Origin: Blasia pusilla
Taxonomy: Eukaryota > Marchantiophyta > Marchantiopsida > Blasiales
Length of the DNA stretch: 64,000 bases
Direction of reading: 5' to 3'
Assembly: GCA_050084515.1 (NCBI GenBank)
Contig: CM114272.1
Span: forward strand, 22,816,001 to 22,880,000
Below the pieces are notes generated by a model. It had not been told where the DNA came from. It saw only the letters and a list, made by a program, of their open reading frames with translations, and searched no databases. A program made the position numbers and the translations under genes. This document shows positions 36,022-47,689 of this stretch, one piece after another; within the stretch, counting starts at the first letter, position 1; the number at the start of each line of letters is the position of its first letter.

Positions 36022-37196
36022 TTTGTGTATTTTTTGGGGGAGTTTTTTTCCACATTTTAAAAATGCGGACAAATTTTTCTAGATATCAATTTCCTATTAG
36101 GACTAAACATAATAAAATTCCTTTTTTATTTTTAAAAATTATAAGCAGACGAATATTACCAAATAATATAGATATATTAATATTTAGTAGTAACCAAGGA
36201 AAAGACAGATATCGGAACCACAAGGACATCCCTACTCTTACGGCTAAAGTCTTGAAATTGGCGTGTTGATGTCACAAATTTATCCACATTCAAAGTAAAC
36301 CCAAACCTACCCTATTCCATATTCATTTATTTTCCCATCCTTTAGTGAGATGTAAGAGCATGAGCTTCCCATGCTTCCCATTACTAATTAGGTAATTAGT
36401 GCACTATAAGTGGGGTGCACTATAAGTGGGGTCTAATTATGAGATGAGAGGGATGCCTATGTCCATCACCACCACGGTGCTGGTGATGGACGTGAGCATC
36501 GACATATTTCTAAAAAACTTTCTTTTACTATTACGATTTCTTTGAGCCTCCTTCTTATGTGTTTATGGCTTAGCCCATGATTCACTACCCCTAATGTTCG
36601 ACAAAGCGTACATTGTGTTTTAAATTGTAGGGTCCTTTTTTAACAACGCTTCCTTGGGTGGCCATATTCAAACTCTCTCCTTTCTCTATTTCTATGAGTG
36701 AAAGGGAAGTCCCTTAAGTACAATTTACTTTATATGCTAATATTGATACAAACCTCAGATCCGCCAAAATCGGGATTTTAATTTAACTTGGCTCTAGCAA
36801 CACCTATGTTGTTCACAAGTGGATTATTATTTTGATGGCATGTATTCGTAATATAGCCCATAAGAACATAACTTACCATCCAAGTGACATGTATCAAGCA
36901 CCAAAGCTCTTGAGAAATGAAAAATACATCCCTTTGTTTGTGATTTTGTTGAGCACGTGCACATTAATGAAAGAAATTACACTCGTTTTTAGTGGGACTT
37001 TCTCTATACAAAATCTAGTAGACATCGGTAATCTTTTATACATTAGTTAACATTTCTATCATATTTGCTTCTTAAAACCTCATATTCTAAATTTGTAGTA
37101 CTTATCACAAAAACTAGTGGAAGCCTTGTGAAATGCACGAGTTTCAAATAATTTTATTAATTAGAACTAAAAAATATTATTGGTTGAAAATGTCAA

Positions 37197-37246
37197 GTAA
37201 AGAGAAGTTTGCAAAATGAAGAAGCGCTCTCCAATAATAATATAAG
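37197..37246 (-). mobile_element. Helitron-like 5' end (degenerate)
   Basis: On the minus strand the sequence TATATTATTATTGGAGAG then a CATTTTGCAAACT stretch matches the one at 18012, allowing a few changes. It points to the same non-autonomous family in opposite orientation. Confidence 0.35.
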
Positions 37247-37335
37247 TTTTGAGAACTCCACCCCACTTATCAAACATGATGATAATCCTTTGATACAAGA
37301 TTATATCACGAATATTTTTTCATTCATGGGGAGTA

Positions 37336-37430
37336 TCTATATAATTAAAAGAGGATGGGATTAGAGGAAATCCTCCTTAGGTGTTAACACTAGTCCTTTT
37401 AAGATCCTTCGATTGTTGACACATGTCCTC
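37336..37430 (+). mobile_element. Helitron-like 5' end
   Basis: Begins TCTATATAATTAAAAGAGG directly after an A, followed by a GGACACATGTCCTC-like stretch about 80 bases in (GTTGACACATGTCC). This pattern (A, then TCTATAT, then purine-rich block) is common for plant Helitrons. The corresponding 3' end was not located. Confidence 0.4.
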
Positions 37431-40400
37431 TTGTGAACATACGTATATGTTATTACTAAAATAGCCATGCTATACACATAATCATTAAAATTTTCTGCAA
37501 ATTTCCCAACTCTCCATTAATCATTCTAGGCTTGTGTTCATCTCTACTAGTTGATTTAACTCCATTATTATATATCCAGATAAATTTAACAACTTCTCTT
37601 AAAAAGACCCGTATATTTTGATCGTAGACCAAGATTCCAAATTTTTGCATAAAATGCATTTCTTTTTAGACTTTATATAATTATCTTTATACCACACACA
37701 TCAACCATAAAAATAGATGTTAATCTTGAAAGGTATGAACATGGTACTCGAAAAGGACCTGGTATCGACAGGTAGGAGGTTTCTTAACCCATCCTAATGG
37801 AGGTTAAGGAAACCACCAGCATCTTAGCATAGACGGGATAACACGTGTAAGAGATAGATGATATGAAATTCTCAAACGGTTCATGCACCTGAACGTTTTC
37901 TCGACGTTTCAATAAGCATTATAACGATCCCTCACACGTGCAGCGTCTCCCTTCCTCTAAGGGAAGTTCAAGAACGACTCGACTTTGTCAGGAGCCGGGA
38001 CGACCGACGCAGACTCAATGAGATCATGAACAAGATCTGGAGTCCCGGTCTTAAGAGGGACATTTCCTACCTTAAAACTAGAACATCCCGATTATCTCTT
38101 GAGCTCAATCGATGTAGTCATGGTCCCTCAACTGCATGGGATGAGAGGATCGGAGGTTCGGTGAAAACGAGTCGTTTTCGGTTGGAAGCAACGCTCTCGT
38201 ATACGGATTCAACTCGAAATATCTGAAAGTGGGGAAGCGCAATTGCCCGCGCGCAGTCCTTGTGTGTACGAACAGAGCGCGACTGTTTCTAGAAGGAAGC
38301 TTCAAAGTGGAGAACTTCCAAGTTCAATGGCGGCCCGCCTTCAGGAATCAGGATGTCCTACAGTAGAGGAGCACGATAATTTGGGTACCTGGCAGTACCG
38401 CCCGTGGTACTTCGCGTTGGCCTAGTTGTACCGCGAAAGAGTCAGGAAGGCATTCACCGAAACCATCTGATATTGCAGCGACGTACGTCTAGATCTACGC
38501 GTGGGAACCGGAGGAGATTCCGGACTCATGGGTATTTGGCGATACAACTGCACTGCTGATTGCGGCCGAGCTGCAGAATGATTTCCATTTGTTAACGCTT
38601 CGCGTGTAACTAAATCTTTTCAGGATGGAAGATTCAACGGGAAAGGAGTGGAGTTGACTTCCCGGGACAGGATTATCTCGAGATATCCAGCACCCGATCG
38701 ACTAATAACTTCTTAGGAAGATGCACGTAAAGAAGACCACGCAATCGAACAGAGCCCCGAGCTAAGTGGGGACTGCTGCAGCAATCCATACATGAATGAA
38801 CATGGACTTAAGTAGTGAGTATCCAACTTGGCGGAGATGGAGCGCAAATCTTCAGAAGGCGTCCAGCCTCTCGTTGTCCAACAGCGTTTTCGTGGTGTCC
38901 GGAGCGATCGATGAGCGATTTCAGATGTACCGCTTCGATTAAATTAAGGCAATTCTTACTCATAGACCTCTTGTTTTCGGCTCCGGCGAGATGGATTCAA
39001 AGGAAGTGCAGTTCTAATCTTTGCCGTCCCGGTGCGCCGATTCGCCCGATGAAGGTTATCAGGTACTCCAAAATACAAGTTTACTCAACACGAAACTAGT
39101 GAAATGCTCGTCCTCCTCGAGCAACCACACAGCTGGAGGTCTTCTACTGCTTTATTGAGCACGCGAATAAGGTAATGGATGCAGCCGAAGAATTGGCTCT
39201 GAGTGTGCGAGTTCAGGTGGATCGAACGTCTTAAGAGATTCCTGTATGTTCAAAGCCAAATGGGCAGTAATAAATCTATGGTAGCTAGATAGATCTACCG
39301 AGCAGGTGTGCGTTGGATGTGAAGTTCCAAACGGTGTGCTTCTGTGTATCTCAGCCTTAGCAGCTTCTAAGTAACTCGGACGAGCTTGGAGCAAAGTATA
39401 AATTGTAACGTACATGCGAGCAATTCCAAGTCGTTCGGATTCCCGGCTGGTGAGTCGAAAGTGATTCCGTTCCTCGAACCGGTGGTGGCCGACATTAGAT
39501 GGAAGTCCTGAGGTGTTTAGCTTGTCCACATTCTTCTCCGCACATCCTCAGCGTACCATCGATCTTCTCCCCTCCCAAGTTCGTCGCGCGCTAGCCAGCG
39601 CTTCTGAATCTCAATGTCAGATCATGAATCTCATTTATGTGAATGTGTCATCTGCGGTGACTCTGGACACGTCTGGATTCTGGGCATGCATCTGTTAAGA
39701 TTTACCACAAGAACATCTAGGGCGGATACCGAGCGTGACCAATATCTAAATTGCTCAAAATGATCTCCGACGGTGATCGCTAGCAGTGGGTAGAGTCTGG
39801 ATTCCACGCTGTGGCGAAATCACCGATCGGGACCTTACTCTTCCATGAAAAACTGATGTCTATGCGGTACTCTTTGTAATCCACTTCCAGATCGCGATAT
39901 CTAGATAGTTCGCAGTTTCGGCTCTTGTCGTCCGGAACTCAAATCGAGATGGCAGGTGCAAGTACTGACCATCTGTCTCTAGATCTACAACCCGCAGTGA
40001 ACGATGAACTTGGTAACTTGCAGGATTTTGCCATGGAAACGGTGTTCGAGAGACTGGCATGCTCAACGGCAGGGCTAAGCACTACGGAAGCAGAGAAGCG
40101 CATTCTTGTGTTCGGCTACAATAAGCTCGAGGAGAAGACTGAGAACAAGTTTCTGAACTTTCTAGGATTTATGTGGAACCCTTTATCGTGGGTGATGGAG
40201 TTTGCAGCCATCATGTCTGTCCTATGTCTGCCAAAAGACCCTGACTACCCGGATTTCTTGGGTATCTTGCTCCTATTGCTGATCAATTCCACCATCAGTT
40301 TCGTAGAGGAGAACAACGCGGGAAATGCCGCCGCAGCTCTCATGGCAAAGCTTGCACTTACGACGAAGGTGTTGCGAGACGGGCGGTGGACACAGATGGA

Positions 40401-42430
40401 TGCAGTGCTGCTGGTACCGGGAGACATAATCGCCATCAAGCTCGGAGATATCATCCCTGCAGATGCACGGCTGTTGAAAGGAGACTCGCTGAAGATCGAC
40501 CAATCCGCTTTGACCGGGGAGTCGATTCCAGCCACAAAGGCGCCAGGAGATGGTGTGTACTCTGGATCGACGTGCAAGCAGGGAGAAATCGAAGCTGTAG
40601 TCATCGCCACCGGCGTCAACAGCTTCTTCGGAAAGGCTGCACATCTCGTTGAGAGCACAAACCAAGTGGGCCATTTCCAGCTCGTCCTCACTTCGATCGG
40701 AAACTTTTGCATCTGCTCAATCGCCCTCGGAATGGCCGTCGAAATCGTCGTGATGTAGGGCATTCAAAAACGAAATTACGGAGACGGCATCCACAATCTT
40801 CTGGTGCTTCTCATCGGTGGAATCCCCATTGCCATGCCCACGGTCCTGTCAGTTACTATGGCAATCGGAGCGCACCGTCTCTCCGCGCAAGGCGCCATCG
40901 CCAAGCGCATGACAGCCATCGAGGAAATGGCTGCGATGGATATCTTATGCAGCGACAAGACGGGAACACTCACTCTGAACAAGCTCACTGTCGACAAGAG
41001 TCTCGTGGAGGTATTCCAACCCGGGATGGATAAGGATACGGTCATTCTCTACGCAGCGCGAGCATCGAGGACGGAAAATCAGGATGCCATCGACGCGACC
41101 ATCGTGCGGGCCTTGGACGATCCTCGTGATGCTCGAGCTAACATACGAGAAATTCATTTTCTTCCCTTCAATCCGACAGACAAGCGCACAGCAATCACCT
41201 ACATCGACGATGACGACGGTCATTGGTGGCGTGTCTCCAAAGGAGCTCCCGAGCAGGTTCTAGCTCTCGTCCACAACAAGGAGGAGATCTCAGCGCGAGT
41301 GCATGGCCTGATCGACAGGTTCGCAGAGCGAGGGCTCCGATCCCTCGCCGTCGCGATTCAAGAAATTCCCGAGCGGAGCAAAGACAGCCCAGGTGCTCCT
41401 TGGGAGTTTTGTGGCTTGATGCCGATCTTCGATCCGCCCAGGCACGACAGCGCTGAGACCATTCGTCGGGCTATGAGCTTGGGAGTCAGCGTGAAAATGA
41501 TCACCGGCGATCAACTGGCCATCGCGAAGGAAACGGGCCGACGCTTAGGTATGGGGACGAACATGTACCCTTCGTCGTCTTTACTGGAAGGTAAGGATGG
41601 AATGCCGAACCATCCCCAAGCATTCGACGTCGGCGATCTCATGGAGAAGGCCGATGGGTTCGCCGGTGTATTTCCCGAACACAAATACGAGATCGTGAAA
41701 CGGTTGCAGGCTCGCAAGCACATCGTGGGCATGACTGGAGATGGTGTGAACGATGCCCCGGCTCTGAAGAAGGCGAACATAGGAATCGCTGTCGACGACG
41801 CGACCGACGCCGCCAGAAGTGCCTCGGATATCGTCCTCACCGAACCAGGCCTCAGCGTCATCATCAGTGCGGTGCTCACCAGCCGCTCCATCTTTCAGCG
41901 CATGAAGAACTATACGATCTACGCAGTTTCCATCACGATCCGAATAGTACTCGGTTTCTTGCTGCTGGCTCTCATTTGGAAGTTCGATTTCTCGCCGTTC
42001 ATGATTCTCGTCATTGCCATCCTCAACGACGGGACGATCATGACCATAGCCAAAGACCGCGTGAAGCCTTCTCCATTACCTGACACCTGGAAGTTGCGAG
42101 AGATCTTCGCGACCGGCATCCTTCTGTGCATGTACCTCGCCCTCATGACTGTCGTGTTCTTCTGGTTGGCGCATGACACCGACTTCTTCACGGAATTCTT
42201 CGGTGTGAGGAATATCAATCTCGACAAAGGAAAGCTGATGTCCGCCATCTACTTGCAAGTCAGTATCGTCAGTCAGGCACTCATTTTCGTGACGCGGTCC
42301 AGCGGCTGGTCATTCGTGGAACGACCGGGCTTTCTTCTTCTCACCGCGTTCGGAGTGGCGCAGCTCATCGCCACTCTTTTGGCCGTTTACTTGAGTTGGG
42401 AGTACGCCTCCATCGAGGGCCTCGAGTGGA

Positions 42431-42710
42431 AACAAAGATGGACTTCGATAAAAACGAGTCATGGAAAACCCATCGGAAGTACAAAAGAGGGGGACTCAAA
42501 AAGAGGGGGACTCAAAGAGTCAAAACCTGAAGGCCACAACACGACCAGAAAAGGAAGAAGGGGGACTCAAAAAGAGGGGGACTCAAAGAGTCAAAACCTG
42601 AAGGCCACAACACGACCAGAAAAGGAAGAAGGGGGCATTCCCCCTAACGACGAAACTCACCAAGAGAGCTATGAGTACTACTAAGTGGGCCTCTAGCGCC
42701 CTCGAGTGGA
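42431..42710 (-). mobile_element. 5'-truncated 3' end of a copy-B-type non-LTR element in the H+-ATPase
   Basis: Direct repeats CCTCGAGTGGA at 42420-42430 and 42700-42710 bracket about 269 bases that match, on the plus strand, the 3' end of copy B (26885-27060). Matching landmarks are ATGGAAAACCCAT, ATTCCCC..CGAC..AAA.TCACCAA and TACTACTAAGTGG.CCTCTAGC. The element is therefore antisense to the gene, with its 5' truncation point at the right. No poly(A) tail is seen at the left edge. The 280-bp length (one more than a multiple of three) explains the frame change seen in the ATPase. Confidence 0.85.
42489..42630. repeat. 71-bp tandem duplication within the insertion
   Basis: The unit starting GGGGGACTCAAAAAGA occurs at 42489-42559 and 42560-42630, essentially identical, and the next unit start is visible at 42631. 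Each unit also holds an internal short repeat (GGGGGACTCAAA twice). It replaces the GC-rich stretch of the copy-B 3' UTR. Confidence 0.9.
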
Positions 42711-42895
42711 GGTGGGCGGGCGTCGTCTGGCTCTACAACGTCGTCACCTACCTTGCTCTGGACCCGATCAAGTTCGCCATCCGCTTCTGCATCGACGGCC
42801 GCCCACGAAGGTCCGCGAGTCCCGAGATACCATCGTCGTACAAACTCCCGCCCACTCTTGTTCCCACCGCCTTGCAACTCCAGAGCGACTCATAG

Positions 42896-45124
42896 TCTTC
42901 CGTCTCCGGACCCTTCCGCTGAACGAACGCCGCAGTCCACCTCGCGCGCGCTGCGCTTCCAGTCGAACGAGTGTCTCCTCAGGCTCGCTACTTCGTCTTC
43001 GGACGCCGCGAAGGACTAAGATCCTGACGCAGAGTACGTATCACATATGGGAGTGCTGCCAGAGATTTGCGCGTAATTTGGATGACCGTAAGACTTTTGA
43101 GCTGGAGGTTTGTCACAAGAGGACTTACTAAAACCATAGCATCACTGACTGCCGAAGCTAGCTAGCTAGCTAGTATCCAGCACCTTCTGGTCGCCCCCAG
43201 CGAGGAGCTCTGAAAACCATACCACCATGATTGGTGGCGAGGTCGGTTCACGTGAGAAGAGGCTCCGTTGGAGATCATCGCTTTAACGACCGTTTCCCAA
43301 ATTCGATGAAAGTTCCTTCGGGTGACGGTCGTCCTTTCGTTGCATTGGGGCTTTCAGCGGCAACATTTCATCGGGCTGCCCGGATTCCCCCAAAAAAGTT
43401 ACCGGAAGGTAACTTGCGTTCTGTATTTCTCCTCTGAGTCCTCTCGCGGTGTCAAAGAGTATTGATGGTATTCGCATGCAAATCCTCGTCCGCTGAAAGA
43501 CGCACGTGGGTCTGCCTCGTGCCATTTGCAGAACCGACGGAGACGGCGATCACAGGCTCCTCACCGAAGCTGCTTTAAGCACTGAATCGCACGGGGCACG
43601 ATGCCTCCGTTTGGACGTATATTTGGACTCCGTTGACTCCGTTCCGACTCCAAACGGGAACGGGAACGGGTCCGGCCACGATGGAACCCCAAACGGAGGG
43701 TTCCGTTTCCTTTCATTTCTTTCTTTTTCTTTCTGTCGCATCTGGAGAACGCCACGAGCGCTCCGGACGGAGCCGGTCAGGTGATACACGAACGCATTCG
43801 GTCGCTTTTGACGGAGCTGCGCTGCTGCCCCGCTCCTGCTCCACGCGAACCGGCCTTCTGCCTGTTAAAGGCCGTTCCAATTAAAGAAAGCACCGACTCT
43901 GTCACACCATCTATCCGAAGTCAATATAGCGTAAACAATCCAGTCAACACGACAAACAGGACCATTCATCATCGGGTTAGTTCGGATTATGTTGGCATTT
44001 CGGAGACTTCCGATTCGAATTTTGTTTTTAATCTGTAGCCTTCGGGAAAATTCCACCGCGAAAATAAGTGGACCTAAAATTAGTAGTTTCTTAAAAAACT
44101 ACCCCTTTTAAATGGAAATTACATTTTTTTCCCTTTTCATACGAATAAAATAGGAATATTGACGGCTAAACCCAAGATAGGAACGCACACTTCATACAGG
44201 AATGCGAGTGAGTGTGTTCATAACTTCATACGCAAGTCTGTTCAGTCACATCTGAATCGGGATGAGAGTTTAGGGAAAATATTACAAAGTTTGAAATTAA
44301 AGTCCAATAGGTAAGAAGTAAGGTTTAGATCCTTGTCCTACATAATGACAATTACGCGGGATTTCTTTTAGTAAACATTTATTTCTTTAATTTTCGAACT
44401 ACATGTCACACGGAGAAATCTGCAAAAAGACTTGTCCTCGTACTCCACGTGACTCGTAAGTTTGCAAAAAGAGTTCTATGCACTATTTACTAGTTAGAGT
44501 CATGTTAATGAATGGTGAGAGAAGATTACGTTTCAAGATGACGATTCTCGTATCTCGAGGTTGTATCTCGTACGACTTAACCATGGGTCTCAAACCAATT
44601 ATAACGGAACCTGTTATACCCTGGTTACGTACCCACTTGTATGAGCAACTTTATCACACCTTTTCGGCATTGAACTAAATGCAAGTAAACACAACGGGAT
44701 ATAAAGGTATGTACGGAAGCTCTCTTTCTATAATAGAAGAGATTGAGGTTTATTCTATAATAAAGTGGATTCACTTTCGAAGAGAGGACATTCCAATAGG
44801 GAGGACCTATTCACCATTACATTATTGACTTAGACCGAATCCCGAATTTTCACACGAATTAGCCATATTATAAGATGGACTAATTCAATGGTTTTCTTAA
44901 TTCTGAAAAATTTGTATATAATTTAAAAAGTACAGGGTTTAGGAAAGTTTGTAATGTGTACATTTGTCTTCAAAAGATTTTGCTGATATATGTCATTTAG
45001 AGAGAGTTCAATTGAAGAGAAATAAGAAAAAAAGTAAATATCACTTGTGAATGGCATTGGCTAGTACTTCGTGATTTCTAGAATAATGTTGCAATATAAA
45101 TTTTCCATTTTCAAAGAGATGGAA
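42896..45124. other. Unassigned DNA downstream of the H+-ATPase copy
   Basis: GC-rich to about 44000, then AT-rich. A (GCTA)n tract lies at about 43157-43174. A string GAGGTTTATTCTATAATAAAGTGGAT near 44746-44771 matches the 3' end of copy A (35826-35850) and may be a tiny 3' fragment. Overlapping frames at 43506-43884 are unrecognised. Confidence 0.4.
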
Positions 45125-45304
45125 TCTATATATTAATTGAAAGGGCAGTTTTTGAAGATTCTTCTCTTTGACAAGTGTCACTAAATATCTCTAAAAGAAC
45201 TTTTAATCATGTGAACGAGGAGTGATATGGAGAGATGGGTAAGGACTGAGGTTGAAGCATGAATTATTAAACAAGGATTTGTATATCGCACGGGTCCTTA
45301 CTAA
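45125..45304 (+). mobile_element. Small non-autonomous Helitron-like element (180 bp)
   Basis: Starts TCTATATATTAATTGAAAGG directly after an A and ends CTAA directly before a T, the A/T insertion rule of Helitrons. The last 30 bases can form an imperfect stem (AAGGA..TCCTT) and resemble the 3' tip at 35985-36021. A GACAAGTGTCACT stretch about 50 bases in is also usual for plant Helitron 5' ends. It has no coding capacity, so mobility would depend on a Rep/helicase from elsewhere. Confidence 0.6.
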
Positions 45305-47411
45305 TATTTTTTTAATAAACATTCCATCCCTCCTTAACAATATTTTTCATTCTTTCATTTTTTGAGAAAGATCAAATAATTATTTACAATCATTTTTTTT
45401 ATCCTTTCTTCTAAGATTCAATACAAAAATTTCCCTCCCACAAATTTTACACACTTAAGAGATATTTTAAATTCAAAGTGCCCCAATAAGATGAAATAAT
45501 AAATATGATACTAATTTTTCTTATTGATTTGCTATTTCATCTTATTGTACATTGTACATACTATATTGAAAATAATAGTGTAGCTAATGAGATGATAGGT
45601 GATTTCATTAGTGCAACTATGGTTTGGATCATGGTTAAACATATTTCCATGGATTTCGTGCTACCCTACTAATATTTTATTTTATTTTAGAAAATAAAAC
45701 TAGTAATAAAAACTATCTGAAATTAAATCCAGATTAAATAATAGTTCTCATCTAGGAGAAATATTTCAAAAATAACTATTAAAACTGCCTTAAATATTCC
45801 CACATCCTCCAAAAAACACAAATATCTTCATTTTAAATACATTTGATTAAGACATTCTGCATAAACATGGTCCGTCTATTATCATATTATTCATATATGC
45901 TAGTCTAGATGTGCTAAGGTTTGAAATTTAATAAGACGATCAGACTTATGATAAGAAATGAGACAGATTCATTGTCATTGGAGGTGTATGTAATGACTTG
46001 CAAGTTCCTTTGTAGGTTTGATTGTCCCGTGCACCCATGTGAAGAATTCCTCCTTCCACCATGATATAATATTAGAACAAGTGCCAAAAAGGAAGAAAAC
46101 CCTAAAATTAGCTCCGGAGGCTAGCAAACGAGGCACGTGTGACCGAAATAAAGTTGAAAAAGTAAAAAATATATCCAAAACCATACACCTGGACTCAATA
46201 AAATACAAAAATTCATTTAAAATACGATCGAATACTTGAAACGAGGCTGGAACTTCATGGCATGATAGAGGCCCAAAGTAAACCACTCAACTACAACACA
46301 CCTTTTTTCAGCAGTGCAAGAACTCGGCGTCTTCCACACATACGCAAGAAAGGTACCTCTCGAACACATCCGCATGAGGTTGAGTGAGATTGGAGTTTTA
46401 GAAAATCGGAATGAAACAAACACGCGTCACTTTCTCACTTTTTCACACATTCGCGAAAGAAATTGTACCGCGTGATGGAGAAAAGTTGACTTTGTAATCG
46501 TCCCAGAGAGTGGACTCAGTAGAAGAGTCGACCAGAATTGTTCGAAATCGCTGACATCCGGACTTCCGTCCATCTTCTTAAATAAACGGACGAGCATGAA
46601 CGGTTTCAAGAATTGTGAAAAGAACTCTCCCAAACTAGTTTTTAGGAGTTCCTAGATTTGAATATTCGTCAAACTTATTCCTCCTTATATAAATTTAGCA
46701 TTGCAAATTTCCCTTCCCAAGCTATTGCTAGCCCTGTCGAATACAGACTTCGTTACACCGGCAGGACAACTGCCACATGGCAGGCGCTCACACGACGAAG
46801 ACAGATATGGAGTCACTGAAGTGTGCCCACTGCACACTGCATAGTTTGTCCAGGGACTCCAGTGAGTCACACGTACTCCGATGGTCCAGGGCCATGACGA
46901 GACCCGGGCAAGACCTGCCGAATGCTACCTGGGCAGGGTGGGCAGCGTCAGGACTCGGGAGAAAGGGACGGGTGTAACGGGAGGAGGGTTGTGGCCCGCG
47001 AAAGGTCCGGGTACTTTTTTCTAGGAAACCGGGGAATTACTAGCAAGTGGGTTACGTTGTTGGTTTTTGGATATTTTTAACCGGTTAGAAAAGGGAAATT
47101 TATAAATGGGCGGTAACTTTTTTGAGTTTTTTTCAGATTTTTTCCGACTTTTGACATGGCTACATGGCGATTTAAAAAAAATGCAAGGGCTGAGTTAGTC
47201 ACTTTCCTCCAGCCTAGAAATCTAATTGGCTAGAATAAAAAAGAAATTCCCACCTCCTTTGGACAACCGTGCAACTTAAGGAAAACAAACTTAAACATAG
47301 TTCAAGGGAGCGAATAGTATGCAACTCTTCGATGACTCTCCGCTCCTTTTTCACATTTACCATTATTTTTCAGTTTTCCCAATGACAACCTTGGTCATAC
47401 CAATTGGGAAC
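45305..47411. other. Unassigned AT-rich then mixed DNA
   Basis: Open frames at 45975-46286, 46217-46423 and 46427-46633 on minus are unrecognised, each under about 105 codons. A GC-rich patch spans about 46750-47000. No gene is supportable. Confidence 0.4.
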
Positions 47412-47689
47412 TAATTTACACTGGGGGACATGGACGGACATGTCCACAAACATGAGTTCCAAGAGGTAGGACCCGCACTTTTAGTCCATGATGGAAGGCA
47501 AGGTAAGAATGAGAGGAGCAATGAGGGAGGAGGGAGTGGAGGTGGAGGGAGGAAGAAATGGGGGAGTATGGAACACGAAGGCAAGTAAGGGGAATGAGAA
47601 AGAAGGGAAAGGTGGGGCTCATATGGACAAGTTCTTTCATAAGACGGACATAAGTCCATGGACACGGACTTTGTCCACATGCAACCTTG
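47412..47689. mobile_element. Third copy of the hAT-like MITE, left end truncated
   Basis: Same orientation as 27224-27553 and highly similar across the purine-rich core and the right end, which terminates in GCAACCTTG at 47689. The left terminal inverted repeat (CAWGGTTGCA) is absent; similarity begins at the internal GGACATGGACGGACA segment. No target duplication is therefore visible. The high similarity suggests these two copies are younger than the retroelement they sit in. Confidence 0.7.

Larger units (their letters stand above)
36022..39948. other. Intergenic DNA with Helitron-like 5' ends
   Basis: AT-rich to about 37750, then GC-richer up to the H+-ATPase copy. Helitron-like starts are at 37197-37246 (minus) and 37336 (plus). 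Open frames at 38026-38425, 38815-39099 and 39152-39529 are unrecognised. The region upstream of the H+-ATPase start (39700-39948) shows no TATA box I can defend. Confidence 0.4.
39949..42895 (+). pseudogene. Plasma-membrane P-type H+-ATPase, intronless, broken copy
   Basis: Functional relatives are P3A ATPases that pump protons out of the cell using ATP. The ATG at 39949 opens a frame collinear with plant H+-ATPases: N-terminal actuator part, TM1-2 ([14 protein letters not shown]), TGES near residue 190, TM3-4 with [13 protein letters not shown], phosphorylation motif DKTGT (Asp about 336), KGAPE nucleotide-binding loop, TGDGVNDAP near 596, and TM5-9. Codon 270 is an in-frame TAG where relatives have Tyr (VVM-stop-GIQ). 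A 280-bp insertion at 42431-42710 shifts the frame after TM9; the frame resumes at 42711 with RWAGVVWLYNVVTYLALDPIKFAIR (TM10). The usual roughly 100-residue autoinhibitory tail is not recognisable; only about 35 unrelated residues follow. The lack of introns suggests a processed copy or an intron-poor lineage. Confidence 0.9.

Noticed and set aside
40245-41223. Long antisense frames within the H+-ATPase copy
   Set aside because: They are shadows of the sense coding sequence.
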